From Byssochlamys sp. IMV 00236 (Eukaryota; Ascomycota; Eurotiomycetes; Eurotiales; Thermoascaceae): a DNA stretch of 64,000 bases. A program made the position numbers and the translations under genes. This document shows positions 47,547 through 59,400 of the stretch, piece after piece; the stretch's first letter is position 1; the number at the start of each line of letters is the position of its first letter. The stretch is from assembly GCA_001931875.2 (NCBI GenBank), contig MSJH02000827.1, positions 124,001 through 188,000 on the forward strand, read 5' to 3'. The notes below the pieces were generated by a model. It did no database searches. It was not told the origin of the DNA and saw only the letters and a program-made list of their open reading frames with translations.

Positions 47547-48426
47547 GATCATTTCGTATATATTCCACGAAAAAACAAAAGATATCCTTTTGGCGGCGAT
47601 ATAGACATATCGATTATCTGATAGATCTATTCTCGTCTTTTGCTTTTCTGTGTTTGCTTTTCATGGTGTGGGCTATCAAAAGTTTTTTTGGCAATTGTTT
47701 TCTTTTCTTACAGACTATACAGCGTAGTCTCTCCGTGCGGAGATCTAGAATTCCATATGATAACACGAATATCCCGTTTCATGTACACAACTTGGTTTGG
47801 TGTGGATGTCGTCTTATGTGTTTTCCGTTATGTGTGTCGTGCGTTGCGTTCAGTGTGTTTTTTTCGTTCTCATTTCTGTGGCGCGTGTGTTGTGGCGTTC
47901 GTTCCGTCGGCGTGTGGTTTGCGTTTGGGTCTGGTTCACTTTCGGGATTTTCTTCCGAGTTAGCGGGTTTTCTTTGGGCTGGCGGGTCAAGGTGATGGGA
48001 AATTTTTCAGATACCCCTCTGGTGCTAAAGGCTTGCAAATGGATCATTTTCTACACTGTTCACAATATTAATTATGAAGTCGAGCTTTCGCGTAAGGGTA
48101 TGTTGAGTAGTATAGGAATTGGAATCAGAATCCGGCTGTAGAACTCAAGTTTGATCTCCCAATACAGAAGCTAGACATAGTTATATAACTATACATACGG
48201 CACTTTCGTGAGAGGTCGACCGGCTTTACAATGCAGCGAGGTACCACAACTATAAATAGTTGTATTCCCAGTCATAGTAAAGTCATGCACAAGCTAATGC
48301 TGATCATTTCCCCTGCTTCGGTATAATAATAAAGTATAATAATAACTAATGCTTCACAAAACTAGGTGGTGCAAGCAACACAATACACTCTCCGTAACAC
48401 CATGAAAATCATTTGGTGATCTGCGT
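47547..48426. other. Convergent 3' interval
   Basis: 880 bp between pyrABCN and the sugar transporter. The first 450 bp are T/G-rich (GTGTTTTCCGTTATGTGTGT and similar), consistent with a long 3' UTR and poly(A) region. The open frame that runs on from unspliced pyrABCN to 47995 is intron read-through, not protein. Confidence 0.6.
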
Positions 48427-50241
48427 TCACGCAATCTGCGTAACGGAAGGACCGTCCTTCTCGGCAGGGAGCTCATTGACCTCTGCCCTAGGCTCACTTT
48501 CGACGTCCGTCCCATGCTCTATCCTGCGGACGTTCTGGTACTGGACCTTGGTCTTCCACGGCTTCACACCCTTCTCGAACAAGCCCTCGACTTCCTCGAG
48601 GGTCTTACCTGCAGTCTCGGGGAACAGGAAGAAGACGTGGATCGTCATGGCGGCACAGAATACTCCGAACAGGATATAGGTCTTCCATTTGATGTTCTCG
48701 AAGGCAGGAGGCACAAAGTAGGACAGAGCAAAGTTGAAGATCCAGTTAGACGAGGTCGACACCGCAACCGCCTTTCCGCGCAGACGAAGAGGGAACAGCT
48801 CGGGGGGATAGATCCACGAGACGGGACCCCATGTAGGAGCGTAGGAGGCCACGAAGAGATAGGTGCACGCGATGATCCCCTTGGCAGCCGACTTGGCTTG
48901 CGACATATCCCAAGATTCTTCCGGGGTGTTGTCAACACCACCAGGAGGAGCTGGCTTGCCGTAGCTGGCCATCAAGCCTGCGTTGGCAAACATGAATATC
49001 ATCATAAGGGTGGAACCGACCAGGAGAGGGGTGCGGCGACCCCAGCGGTCGATGAAGATCAGAGCAAAGATGGTCATCACAACATTGATGACATACTGGA
49101 TCGACGATGCCACCAGATTGGCATTACCAGAAAGTCCCGCCATGCCAAAGACGTAGGTAATATAAAGCATCATCACATTCATGCCAGTTAATTGAGACCA
49201 GATTTGTGTGAACATACCGATATGCGTCCGGTTGATCATGTTGGGCTTGAACAGCTCGATAAAGCTGGCGTCGGCGTTCTGGCGTTCGAAGTCGGCCATC
49301 TCCCGGATTTCCCGCAGCTCGGTCTGGACGAAAGGAGCGGATCGGTCACCCTTGGCATGGACAAGGGCGAGCACCTCGTGGCACTCCTCCCAGCGGTCTT
49401 TTTTGGCGAGCCAACGGGGACTCTCAGGGAGGAAGAGCATGCCGATGAAGAGGAGTATGGCCGGGATCATCTGCAGGCCCCAGGGGAGACGCCAGGCAGC
49501 GGTTCCCTTGATGAAACTGCAGCCATAGGAGATATAGAACATGATCATAATCTATTCGGTGAGTGTCAGTGGGGTCTTTGTTCTCAAGAAGGGAGAGAAG
49601 GGAGAGAAGGGAGAAAGGCATCTAGAGCAGAGAACTGGTCACTTACACCCCAGGTAATGGCCCACTGTTGCGCTCCGACGACACGTCCACGCTTGCTGGG
49701 CTGGGCCAGTTCGGAGACATAGACGGGAACCTGGGCACTGCAGATACCAATGGAGAAACCGTTGATGAAACGGCCGACAACGAGCTGGCCGATACTGTAA
49801 GAGGAGCAGACCAAGATACTGCCGATACACCAGATGACAGCACCAATCTGGATCGCACGCTTGCGTCCGAACCAATCCGTCAAGACACCCGAGACCAGAG
49901 CTCCCACGAAGGAGCCACCGGGCATGGCAGCCGAAATACCACCCTGCGTGGACGAAGAAGGTCCCGCACAGGAACCATTCTCAATTCCGCCTTGGTTGAA
50001 GAAGCACTTGTATTGCTGAGTGCCCAGACTGTGTATCATAAGTGGTCAGCCGCGTCCGACATGTGTATATATGTATATAGACCTCTAGTAACTCATGCTG
50101 TACAGTATAAATCGAGCTTCAAGCAAGGGAGGGGGACAATACTCACATGGCTGACATCGATGCGATGTCAAAACCGAAGAGGGCACCGCCAATGACCGCA
50201 ATGGTCGTAATGACATAGATGTTGCCGATAACATACCCCAT
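48427..50241 (-). CDS. MFS sugar transporter (hexose-type)
   Basis: Plasma-membrane sugar:H+ symporter or facilitator. Exons 50241-50147, 50028-49647 and 49551-48427 give 533 residues; introns are 118 nt and 95 nt, longer than neighbours. Sugar-porter signatures: FGFDIASMSAI in helix 1, VLTDWFGRKRAIQIG after helix 2, VGRFINGFSIGICSAQVPVY VSELAQPSKRG in helices 4-5, PESPRWLAKK, MFTQIWSQLTGMNVMMLYIT in helix 7, DRWGRRTPL, and PETAGKTLEEVEGLF after helix 12. The C-terminal cytosolic tail is acidic (HGTDVESEPRAEVNELPAEK). Substrate cannot be fixed; the sequence resembles fungal monosaccharide transporters rather than quinate or lactose permeases (judgement, not a search). Confidence 0.93.
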
Positions 50242-52236
50242 GGTGGATGAAGGACTCCTCGGGTCAGGGACTCCCTAAACACGACACGGCTGGAAGAGGA
50301 CCCAGAAAGACAAACAAACGAAAAAGCCGGCCAGAAAGAAAGGGGACGGCCGAGAATAAAAGCCCCCGGCCAGCAGACGTGACACACGTGGAAACGGGCA
50401 TTTTATGGTACGACTTTGGAAAAGCGAGGAAATAGTCTGGGGTTGCGGGGATGGGGTCACTTGTGGAGAGAGCTGGATGTAACCGCATCGGGGCACTAAG
50501 GCCATAGACCAAGCTTGTTTGCAGCCATCGCCATCCTCATCTCTGCCTTCCAACGCCTGCAACCGGATGTCGATTGGATCCAGGAACGCTGGAAACAACG
50601 CCGATGCAAGCCACGAGTTCGAGACCTCCAGATTCAAGCGTCATGCGGATGGCAAGCGAGAACAGCAGAAAACGCCGTAGCGAGACCTCATCTTCAGAAT
50701 CCTTCTTGCTGGCACTTCCCGTCCACTGGTTTGTGGGATGAACTGCCCCAAGGGACTATCCAACGGACCAGTCACTGTCTGTTCCCCGCCTGTCTCTTCC
50801 CTCTGTGTCAGTGTGTTCACTACTGCTCAGATGACTAGTCTATACCAACACGCTAAGCAAAGGTGCTAAAGAAGGGCCTGAGCCTTAGGAGAAGCCAGGA
50901 GAGCCAAAAGGTCGAGGATAAGCGCGTGGCAGAACACCGTTTCCGGAAGGGATTGTCGCTCAGACGGCGACTATCTATATTCGAATATTTACCCGACGGC
51001 ATAATAATCCCATCAACGACTACCGGCAACTCCACGAATCATCGAGGGTATCTAGGTATCATCCTGCAGTTGCCAATACGAGAATCGGCCCCCATGTAAC
51101 TCCCCGCGGCTGGTCCTTGGGCATAATCCTTGTTAACCTGGTGACCTGTCGTCTTGCCCGCACAAGATCTCCATCTAGAGGCTGAATGAGATCCCCAGAT
51201 GCCATGTGTGATTGTTACTGCTTGAGTCGCAGCTTCGTCCCACACAGAGTCGATAAGGTATGTTCCGATCCAACGGATGAGAAAAAAAAAAGAAAAGGTC
51301 AGGGCATCATGACAGCCAGATCCTTCCAGAATCGACCGTCGTTCCCGATTCCCACGACCGGCAAAGGGCGACATGGACGCCATATAGACCGGGCCTCGGG
51401 GATTTCCGAACAATTCTTTTCTTTTCAGGTCGCCCTAAACGTCCCCACGGCACGGGAGAAGTTGGGGCCCCCCGGGGTAGGACCAAGCGAAGCGACTTTC
51501 CATCATCTCTCCACGCCACGTTACACCGGAGTCGCTCCAACGCTAACAACAGAAAACGTTCGAACGGCCAATGGGCTCGGGATTGAGGTTTCGATGCCGG
51601 TTTTTGGCCGAACTGCGACAAAGTACCTATGCGACTTCGCTACAGAAAACGGTCTAGAAGCGCCAAGTTCCCGCATAATTGGTGTATAGGGGTCCCTGGG
51701 GCCTTAACATGATAGCGAGTCGACGACTAACCTGGCGCAATGGCTCTATTCATAATCACTAAACAGCAGCGGTATTTGCTTGCTAGATATCGCTAGGAGA
51801 ATATCTGTCTCGAGGTAACAGCTCGAATGGAACGAAAAGGCGGGTGGCGCGTGGTTAGTATTTGGAGCGTAGGGTTATCAATCAAGTAAGCGTGGGATGC
51901 TCCTGGAGTTAGGTTCGTGCTAGATATCAATGGATTTGAGCGCCTTGCTAGGTCAATGGAAAGAATTTGCTCTCACATCCATTATAACGTAATGAACTAC
52001 CCCATAGATTATGGCAGTCCCTTACTCTCTGAGCTTGCTGGAAACAAAGAAACTGAGTGACCTGCTTTAGAAAATCCACCAGGGTATTAAATGCTCATTT
52101 AGTGTATGTCTGATTATCGTCAATCATAAGATCAGATGCTCCAGTGAAACTCCATCCCCGAAAGACATCAATAATCGCCCCAGGGCCGTAAGACGCCGTC
52201 TATGGCTTAGGCAAGGCACCAGACTGGATCAAATTC
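50242..52236. other. 2-kb gene-free interval with one copy of an inverted repeat
   Basis: Promoter of the sugar transporter on the left. An unconvincing 167-codon frame lies at 51186-51689 (plus). Repeat copy A (51855-52129) lies just downstream of the 3' end of the next gene. No recognisable gene. Confidence 0.5.
51855..52129 (+). repeat. Dispersed repeat, copy A (inverted partner at 60841-61098)
   Basis: Shares blocks such as TAGTATTTGGAGCGTAGGGT, ATGGATTTGAGCGCCTTG, TATTAAATGCTCATTTAGTG and GATTATCGTCAATCATAA with the reverse complement of 60841-61098. The two copies differ by scattered substitutions and several small indels. No coding potential; probably a solo LTR or a non-autonomous element. 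Confidence 0.85.
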
Positions 52237-54693
52237 CTAATCGTCACGATCATCCTCATCAGAAAAGTCCAGTGGATCTCCTTCCTCAAGATCGAGTTCT
52301 TCGTTATCGTTTAATGGGTCCACAAGACTTGGTGAACCAACTATGATTGTTCCACTTTCATCACTGGCGATATCAGTCAGACTACCTTCATTGAACTCCT
52401 CAGATACAATCGGATTGTCCCACGAGGCTAGAGACTCCGCTTGTGTTGCTCGACTATTGTCTCTCCTGGCAAGCACATCCTCCCATAACGAGTTCCTTAC
52501 CGAACCCATTGATAGCACATCAGCGTCAAGTCCATCTGTAGCCTGGTGAGAGGCCACTTGGGCTGTACTCACTCCCTCGCTATCGACGATGCTGAAGGAC
52601 TCCGATGACGCTGCGGTGCTCCCGGTGTGAATGCCAGGTCCCGGCGCGGAGAACCCTCCTTGTTCGACAATCGGGATATTATGGTCTGTGAAAACACCGC
52701 CGGTACCATCGTCATTTCCTCCAGCCCAGAGGGGAAGATATCGATATTCCTCCTCGTTCAGGCATGTCAGCGTATCAACTAGTTCGAAAGGGCCGCAATT
52801 CGAGTGAGGAGGCTGCATCATCCTCCGGGCAAAGCCTCTGATATACTCGTTGGCTTGCGCTATACACTTCGAAAGATCGAAATAATACACTTCGCCATCG
52901 ATGTGGTAGCCTCGATCACCCCTATTTACGAGGGTCGCGGCAATTGTGACTTCCTCCATCGAAATAGGTTCACACGTCGCGGCCTCCTGCGATTTCAGTG
53001 CTGGTAGATGACGGCCCAAGTCTGCGATGCATCGATGCGGGCCATACAGACGATTCTCTCCAGATGATAAATGGTTTTCCAACAGACTTTGCCAGAATGT
53101 GCGACTGAAAACTCGCTCCAATCCGGCCAAGTTGTAATAGGTCTCCCAGTAATTTGGTTGTGGGTAATCCCCCAAGTAAGTTCCGGATATTTGCCGCGAC
53201 GTTGGAGCATATGTGCTGCGATACGGTGTCAGCATCGAGTAGATTCGACTCCGAATGAACCGCTTCAATTTCACATTGAGGTTGAAGATTGCTGCTGCAT
53301 CCATTAATCCACTCGCGGTAGTAATAAGTCTCTGGTACTCGTCCAGCTCCAGCACCCACGCCATGCGCGTGCCCACGAGCTCGACAAAGGAGGCAAGTAT
53401 ACGTTCCATGAAGTTCTTGCTGGCATATTCGATCCGTTGCAGCTCCTCGTCCTCGATAGTCTCTCGACTGCGACCATGGAGTGTCCTGTCCCGTCTTTTC
53501 GGGGTATCTTTCTTTGAACCGGCCAGCAGAAGCAAGGCTTCCTCTCCCACCAGGATTGCAAATGTCTCGCGGCAGAGGCTGCTTGAACGAATTCCGCATG
53601 CGACACGATAGGCCGCCTCTGGGTTGAGTTCCATGAAGAGTGTATTTTGGCTGGCATAGATCCAGGACAGAATATGGTTGCGAATATCTTCTTCGTTCGC
53701 GACACCCATTATCTTTGAAAGCGCAAAGAATGTCCACATCTTAGGCGCCGTATCCAACTTCGGGCTGAGGCCTTCCAAAGCGTGAAAGATGCGCTCGATA
53801 CAGCTTCGGTGGCGGATAGGAGAGTAATCTAGAGGTAGACGTAAATCGGCTTCTTGGACAGCAATACCATCCTGCGCCCCAGTCTCTCTATTACACGACA
53901 CTGCTGGCGCAAACCCTCTACCTGATGCTGAGGTGAAAGTCGGTGCCTGGTTCACACGACTGATCTGATAGGCTGAGGACCTCTGCGTCGGATGTTTCCC
54001 CAAATCCTCCTGTCCACCCACGCAATCAATGGGCAGATTGAATCGCTTCTGATTTCGGCCCCATGTTCTGATGCCCTCGGGACATGAAAGCTCGGTCAAG
54101 TAGATCACGGCATCATCATCTTCGAGCGCTGGTGTAAGATCCAGAACGTAGTGAATTCCCTCTGGGAGATCCTCTGTCAAACCGCGACTTTTCAAGACAC
54201 GCGCTTGTCGTCGTGGTTCGAAGCGGTCCTTGAAAAAAGAAGATCCCGTCCTCAACAGGCTCTCACTACGGACGCGGAGTGGTATGGATGGGGACATTGA
54301 TGCGCCAGTTCGAGGGGCTGGGTCAATGTACACCAACGTATCTGCACCGTTCACCAGCAACAGCGGTACACCAAACTGCACTGCATTGCGCATTGCTACG
54401 ATAGGGCCTCTGTCAGCCTCAGTGGCCTGTTGTTGGTCGGAAACTGTTTCTGTCGGTGCCTCTTGCTGTATCTGCTGCTCGTCAGCTCCCTGCAACGGCC
54501 TTGGAGGCGGTCCAGGCACCAGAGGAAAGCCTGTCTGAAGAACATTAGATTGAGCAGATTGAGCGGGGATAGCAGTAGACGATGAACGAGGGGTCCCCGC
54601 ATCTGGCAAACGAAGGCCATGATCTTCTTCCCACATGGCCCGTACGGCCGCGACAAAAGTGTTGTCCGAGGTGAGAGGTTGGTAGACATCCAT
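52237..54693 (-). CDS. Conserved-looking fungal protein of unknown function, acidic C terminus
   Basis: Not recognised. A single exon from MDVYQPLTSD at 54693 gives 818 residues; the frame extends upstream but lacks an ATG, and TGTGTACGTTTCAG just before it could be the acceptor of a 5' UTR intron. The N-terminal third is Ser/Pro/Gln-rich. A folded central part follows (GIHYVLDLTPALEDDDAVIY, SCPEGIRTWGRN, then SPIRHRSCIERIFHALEGLS and MWTFFALSKIMGVANEEDIR), with helical sequence through FMERILASFVELVGTRMAWV. The C terminus is strongly acidic (LDLEEGDPLDFSDEDDRDD). There is no signal peptide or membrane span, so it is likely nuclear or cytosolic. Long, well-ordered coding sequence argues that it is real. 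Repeat copy A begins about 100 bp past its stop. Confidence 0.75.
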   Translation of the reverse strand: MDVYQPLTSDNTFVAAVRAMWEEDHGLRLPDAGTPRSSSTAIPAQSAQSNVLQTGFPLVPGPPPRPLQGADEQQIQQEAPTETVSDQQQATEADRGPIVAMRNAVQFGVPLLLVNGADTLVYIDPAPRTGASMSPSIPLRVRSESLLRTGSSFFKDRFEPRRQARVLKSRGLTEDLPEGIHYVLDLTPALEDDDAVIYLTELSCPEGIRTWGRNQKRFNLPIDCVGGQEDLGKHPTQRSSAYQISRVNQAPTFTSASGRGFAPAVSCNRETGAQDGIAVQEADLRLPLDYSPIRHRSCIERIFHALEGLSPKLDTAPKMWTFFALSKIMGVANEEDIRNHILSWIYASQNTLFMELNPEAAYRVACGIRSSSLCRETFAILVGEEALLLLAGSKKDTPKRRDRTLHGRSRETIEDEELQRIEYASKNFMERILASFVELVGTRMAWVLELDEYQRLITTASGLMDAAAIFNLNVKLKRFIRSRIYSMLTPYRSTYAPTSRQISGTYLGDYPQPNYWETYYNLAGLERVFSRTFWQSLLENHLSSGENRLYGPHRCIADLGRHLPALKSQEAATCEPISMEEVTIAATLVNRGDRGYHIDGEVYYFDLSKCIAQANEYIRGFARRMMQPPHSNCGPFELVDTLTCLNEEEYRYLPLWAGGNDDGTGGVFTDHNIPIVEQGGFSAPGPGIHTGSTAASSESFSIVDSEGVSTAQVASHQATDGLDADVLSMGSVRNSLWEDVLARRDNSRATQAESLASWDNPIVSEEFNEGSLTDIASDESGTIIVGSPSLVDPLNDNEELDLEEGDPLDFSDEDDRDD

Positions 54694-55648
54694 TTTGACT
54701 AAACGCGTATCTGAAACGTACACAGTGCAATGCTAAGTACTTGTCAGAGTAGATAGATGTAAGCGTTAACTAATGACCACGGAGCAGTGAAGCACTAGCC
54801 ACAGGCATGAAAGATGGGTGAAGCCCAAGCTCGAGACGAATCGGGTGAGTGTTAAGTAGTCAAGACAGCAAGCAAGAAGAAAACAGTGAGTGAAAGTGAG
54901 AGTTAAACGAGAGACGAGACAGAAGAGTCCATCTGGAGGCTGCCACTGGGGCGAAGCAATTAGGCTGCCAGTGTACTTAAGGAAGTACTTACTTAGTGTG
55001 CGGCTCTTGCTGACTCGGGGAGCTAAGTAAGTAGATCTCCTCGTACGCAAGAGTGAATTATGAATTATGCCGCCTAGTTATAATAACAACAATAACTACC
55101 TACTTGATATATCACATGCTGTCTCTCAGGGCATACATATAGATTGAAAGAAGGAATCGCCATCCCCTCGTTCCCTATCTAAGGGAAACGAGAGAGCCCT
55201 CTCGATCGAAACCATCACAGTCCATTCAGCAATCCACTCAGCGGCTCGTCGGGACTTTGCGATCGACGATCATCGGGTGGCTGAGGAGTGCATTTAAGTA
55301 GTACGATCCTGCTGCCGCCTTGCAACTTCAACACCAGAAAAAATCATACATGAACGATTAATCAACCCCTCTCCAGCCCCAGGCTGAATATTCTATCCCG
55401 TGTCATGTCTCTCTGCCTGACGTCAAGTCGACGAACAACCACTCGGGATGGAATCCCATCAATCACCATTGGAAGCGATAGGGAGATTGTCAGCAGTGGC
55501 GAGAGAATACGAAAGATAAACGAAAATAGAGCCTGGTCTGATAATTTCGACTGGAAAATGTCCCCCTCTTAAAAAGAAGGCGAGTACAGACCTTCATCTT
55601 AGATACAAACCAAACTCGTCTTGACTGACAACCAACCACCGATCTACG
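54694..55648. other. Divergent interval upstream of the unknown gene and the small gene
   Basis: 955 bp. The left half should hold the promoter and perhaps a 5' UTR intron of the minus-strand gene. TAAGTAAGTA and ACCTACTTG words recur near 54975-55100. No additional gene is recognised. Confidence 0.45.
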
Positions 55649-55983
55649 ATGGCAATCTCAACTGGAGGAATTCTTACCTACGGCCGTAAGGGCCCGGTTA
55701 GGTTGGTTCCTTGTCATTTTGTCATTTCTATACAAAGCTGCATCGCAATCGATGCTAAACAGCGCCCAGGTCACGAAACATTGCACTCGCCAGTGTCGCG
55801 ACCATCTCCACCACCCTCCTGGTCATGTTCCGATATGGCATGTTTCGCGGTAAGCAGCTCACCACATCACCAGCCGAGCATCGCACCATGCATGGCGAAG
55901 ATGATCCTACGCTGCAGACGGACCAAGCTACCGCTAAAGCCGCCCGCGGACCAAAGCGCTGGTATAACTTCGGAAAGGAATAA
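55649..55983 (+). CDS. Putative small single-span membrane protein (85-88 aa), spliced
   Basis: A short gene visible only after splicing. Exon 1 starts MAISTGGILTYG at 55649. Exon 2 reads SRNIALASVATISTTLLVMF then RYGMFRGKQLTTSPAEHRTM and ends KAARGPKRWYNFGKE at TAA 55981-55983. Two in-frame splice options exist: 55702-55769 (GTTGGT..CAG, GCTAAAC branch; 88 residues) or 55686-55762 (GTAAGG..CAG; 85 residues). The protein has one hydrophobic helix (IALASVATISTTLLVMF) flanked by basic residues, then a polar tail with a Trp/Tyr end. This layout suits a small mitochondrial or ER membrane protein. Function unknown. The unspliced frame runs on to 56068 with Cys/Ser/Pro-rich, unconvincing sequence. 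Confidence 0.5.
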
Positions 55984-56405
55984 ATCAGACATTACGCATC
56001 GACACCGTGGGGAGAAGGTTGGAATGGAAATGAATAAAGTTCAGATTGCACGTTTTGTTTGGAGGTAAATTGAGCCGCATCATGTTGTACATATAGATTG
56101 TTTAACTGTATCTACCAAAGACAATCCGATTGATAACTGCCCACTGTATGCAAACAAAATCCAGACAAGGAACTCTCCAGAATTTGAGAAACAAGAAGCT
56201 GCGCCCAAGGCAATATAGAATCAGACAAGGGGGTATCCGCAGGGGGTCTCCAACCAAAAGGTCGGGGAAGAGACGAAGCCAGAACAGAACATGCGTCTAT
56301 ACAAACGAGCACAAAAAGCCACCATGCAGTAACAGTAAAAATACAATGGACAAAAAAAAAGAGGGGAAAAAAAAAAGGTCCGAGGACTTCGTCTTATCTC
56401 AATGA
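55984..56405. other. Convergent 3' interval
   Basis: 422 bp between the small plus-strand gene and the Yvc1 gene. A-rich runs at 56349-56378 on the plus strand. No coding signal. Confidence 0.5.
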
Positions 56406-59400
56406 TCATTGCTGATAATCTTGGCTGCTGGATGGGCCCAGGCGATTTTCCTGGTCACCAACTTCGCCTAAACAGCCCTCATCACTCGAGGCTTTGCTCG
56501 GCTTAGACGCTGGCCTCTGTTGCTTGGCACTTTTCTTGTCTCTGGACTTCGGTCTCTCGCGGTTCGCAGAGCGGAGCTCATCCCCTTGACTCAGACTCCG
56601 ACTAGAGCTTCCCTGTCGGAGGTCCTTAACTTCCTTAATCACCTCCCGGAAGCTTTCCTCGAGGTTCTGCATCCGAGCCAAGACCAGTTTGCTAAGCATG
56701 TCTTGGGTCTCCTGGGAGCCAGGCATCCGCCGTAGGCCGCCTGTCGCATAGGCCATCTGCGTTCCAAAGCTGGATGGGACGAATCCGCCACCAATGGCCT
56801 TGTTGTCCCCCAGGTCCGACCCCAGGTCGGGGATTAGCGGTGGGCGACGGGGCACCGAGCGTGCGTCCTTGTTCGCCAATCCTGCCATGCCAGGCTCAGA
56901 CGAAAAGCTCGATCGTGGTGGCATCGTGGGCCGAGGTCTTGACGTATTCGCGTCGGATCGTTTGGGTGTCCGTCGTCCAGTGGAAACTGGAGTAATTGCC
57001 TCGCTACGGTGATGGGGAGACTTGGCAATGCTCTTGGAGAGCGAGAAGGCACCTTGAGGAATTTCATCCTCGGTCTCTGTTTGGACCGGAGCATAGAGGA
57101 TGGTAGCGCTGGACATATTGCGTTCATGACGATGCGTTGGCCTTTGGTATCGTGTGGGACTGCTCTTGCGTGACACTCTTGCAGTCGAAGGTCGGGAGTT
57201 GGAGAACCTAGGAGTCAATCTACTCGTGTTCTTCGGAGACAGCTCCTCGTCTTCATCCATGTGTGGCCCAGTCAGAGACTCTCTATCTCCAAGCGAGTGC
57301 CCATCTTCATTATCCTCGCTTGTCAACTCATCGTCTCCCTCGACGTCAGTATGCCGGGAGAGCTGCCTGGTGCGCGTTGGAGACAGAAGGTCCCGTCCCC
57401 GACGATGAGCTTTCACGTGCGCAAAACTGTTGTTGATAAACTCTTCTGGGTCGGACGCAACCGACCGTGTAGTCTCAGTAAAATCTCGAATCGTCCCTAA
57501 CCGGTTTCTGCGCTGCAAAGAAAGTCTCGGGCGTTTTGGTAACGCTTCTAGGCGAGTGACTTCTTCCGGGTCCTGCTCATCTGGTGGATGTGCAGGCTCT
57601 GGCTCCATTCCTCGCATCCAGTCTTTCACAATATTGCTGGTTTTCCGTCGATCGTTATCGCGGGCCATATAGCGAGTAGTATCCCCTCCAAACGGCCGGC
57701 GGAAAACTTCATCCAGAGCACGATCCTTTTGGTACGTTGCAATAGAGGGTTCTCGCACGCGACGTCGCGCATTGGGACTAAACGAGTCGAAATGAAGTGG
57801 GCGTCGACGGCGCACTGAGGGTTCGGTCCGACGCTGTGCTTCCACCAGATCGGTGGGCTCGAAGACTCTCGAGCTAAGAATGGTTCTTTCGTAGAAGCAT
57901 ATGGTGAATAAGATAGGGAAATGCGTGATTTTGATGATCGTACGGTTGATCTTAACGAATTGCCTAAACGGCATGCAAAACCGGAGTGGTGTAATCAACC
58001 ACGCGAGTATGTTCGTCGGTGCCACGTACGAGAAGAGAGCGTCCGACTTCACCATTGAGATGGTGTTGACTGCGAACACAAACTGGTGCTCTTCGTTGGC
58101 GTTTTGCACGATGGCCATAAAGGAGTTCGTCAGAACGGTAATGAGGATGGTCACGACGACGAAATGACAGATGAAGAGGAAAAGGGTCAATATAGTCTTC
58201 CCCAGAACGTTATATTCCTCCCAGAGTGTCCACGCAGCTGGGGTGAAGCCCATTAGCATCTGAAACAAGGCATAAGCCACCGAGCTCGGATCGTTTCGGT
58301 CACCGAACGAAAAGGTGAAAGCGACGAAGAAGCCGCTACAGGCGACGATGACCAAAATGAAGACAGCAACCAGGTCTGATGCCATCATCCGAAACGCGAT
58401 CAGAAGCTGGGAAAAATAAGGGTAATGGTCGAGAACGGAGAACAGACGTGGGAACAGTAGAACTGCATTTGCAGCTAGGATGTCGTAGGCCTGGTCTGCC
58501 ACCATCTGCTTGCGCGTGTACGGCATCAAGACCCCGTAGATCCGCATACAGTAATAGCAAATCAGGAGTAGCAGGATGCCTAGGTCAAAGGTATTCCAGA
58601 AGCTCATGATATACAAGCTGAAACCCTGCTCGTTGAAACCGACGAGCTCGTCCAGCATAAAGCCGGCACTCCAGAACCAGAAAAGGACTTCAAGAGTGGT
58701 GATCTCCAAGGGCCGCTGGATGATGATGGCTAGGAAGAGACCGAGCAGGACGGCGAAAGAGCATGTAGAGAGGAACTGTCGGTACCGGGGCACTCTCAGT
58801 CTGGACAACTTGAAGAGGGACGCATCCCGGGGGTCATAGAGGGTCACTGAGCGCCGCAGGGCCATAGCATCTCGACCGTCCCCTGCCGGTTGCGTTTTGG
58901 CAGCGAAGGAGCCATACCCGATAGCATGCTGCTGAGGGGTATCGGATGATTGACGGTGCAGATTGTCAGCTGCCGAGTGGAACACAATTGTACCCGCCCA
59001 TATCGCTTCGAGTTGTTGTACGACTAGCGGATGGGCCAGGAAACGCTTGGCCTGGGTACGAATAGCGATTTCGAGGCAGGAAATCCGGGCTGTGCCGGGC
59101 AAGCGCTTGGTCCGCTGACTAGAGCTCCAACCAGGTCCACGCAGTGTACTGCCCGTGGTCGGTGGTGTGTGCCCTTGGAGGGGATAGAAGTCATAGGAGA
59201 GGGCATCGATCAGCTCTCTGGTTGTATATTCTTTGAGCAACTTGATCGCCAGAAGCTCACACACCATCGCCCTCGTCCGGTTTGTCCCGCTGTTTCCGGG
59301 GTTCAAATGGACTTCCTTATTGAACTGGAGACAATTGGCCATCAAGGCATATAGCGTCGCCCGGGAGAAGTGGGAAGCCATGATCTGCTGCTGGATGGGC

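Noticed and set aside
47435..47995. Open frame running on past the ATCase end to give a 2447-residue pyrABCN
   Set aside because: It is read-through of the 55-nt intron at 47435-47489. Splicing restores the conserved family ending and a stop at 47544-47546; the extra tail is F/C/S/V-rich and unlike any protein.
51186..51689. 167-codon plus-strand frame
   Set aside because: Contains a poly-Lys run from an A tract and no motif; overlaps an equally long minus-strand frame, as chance frames do.
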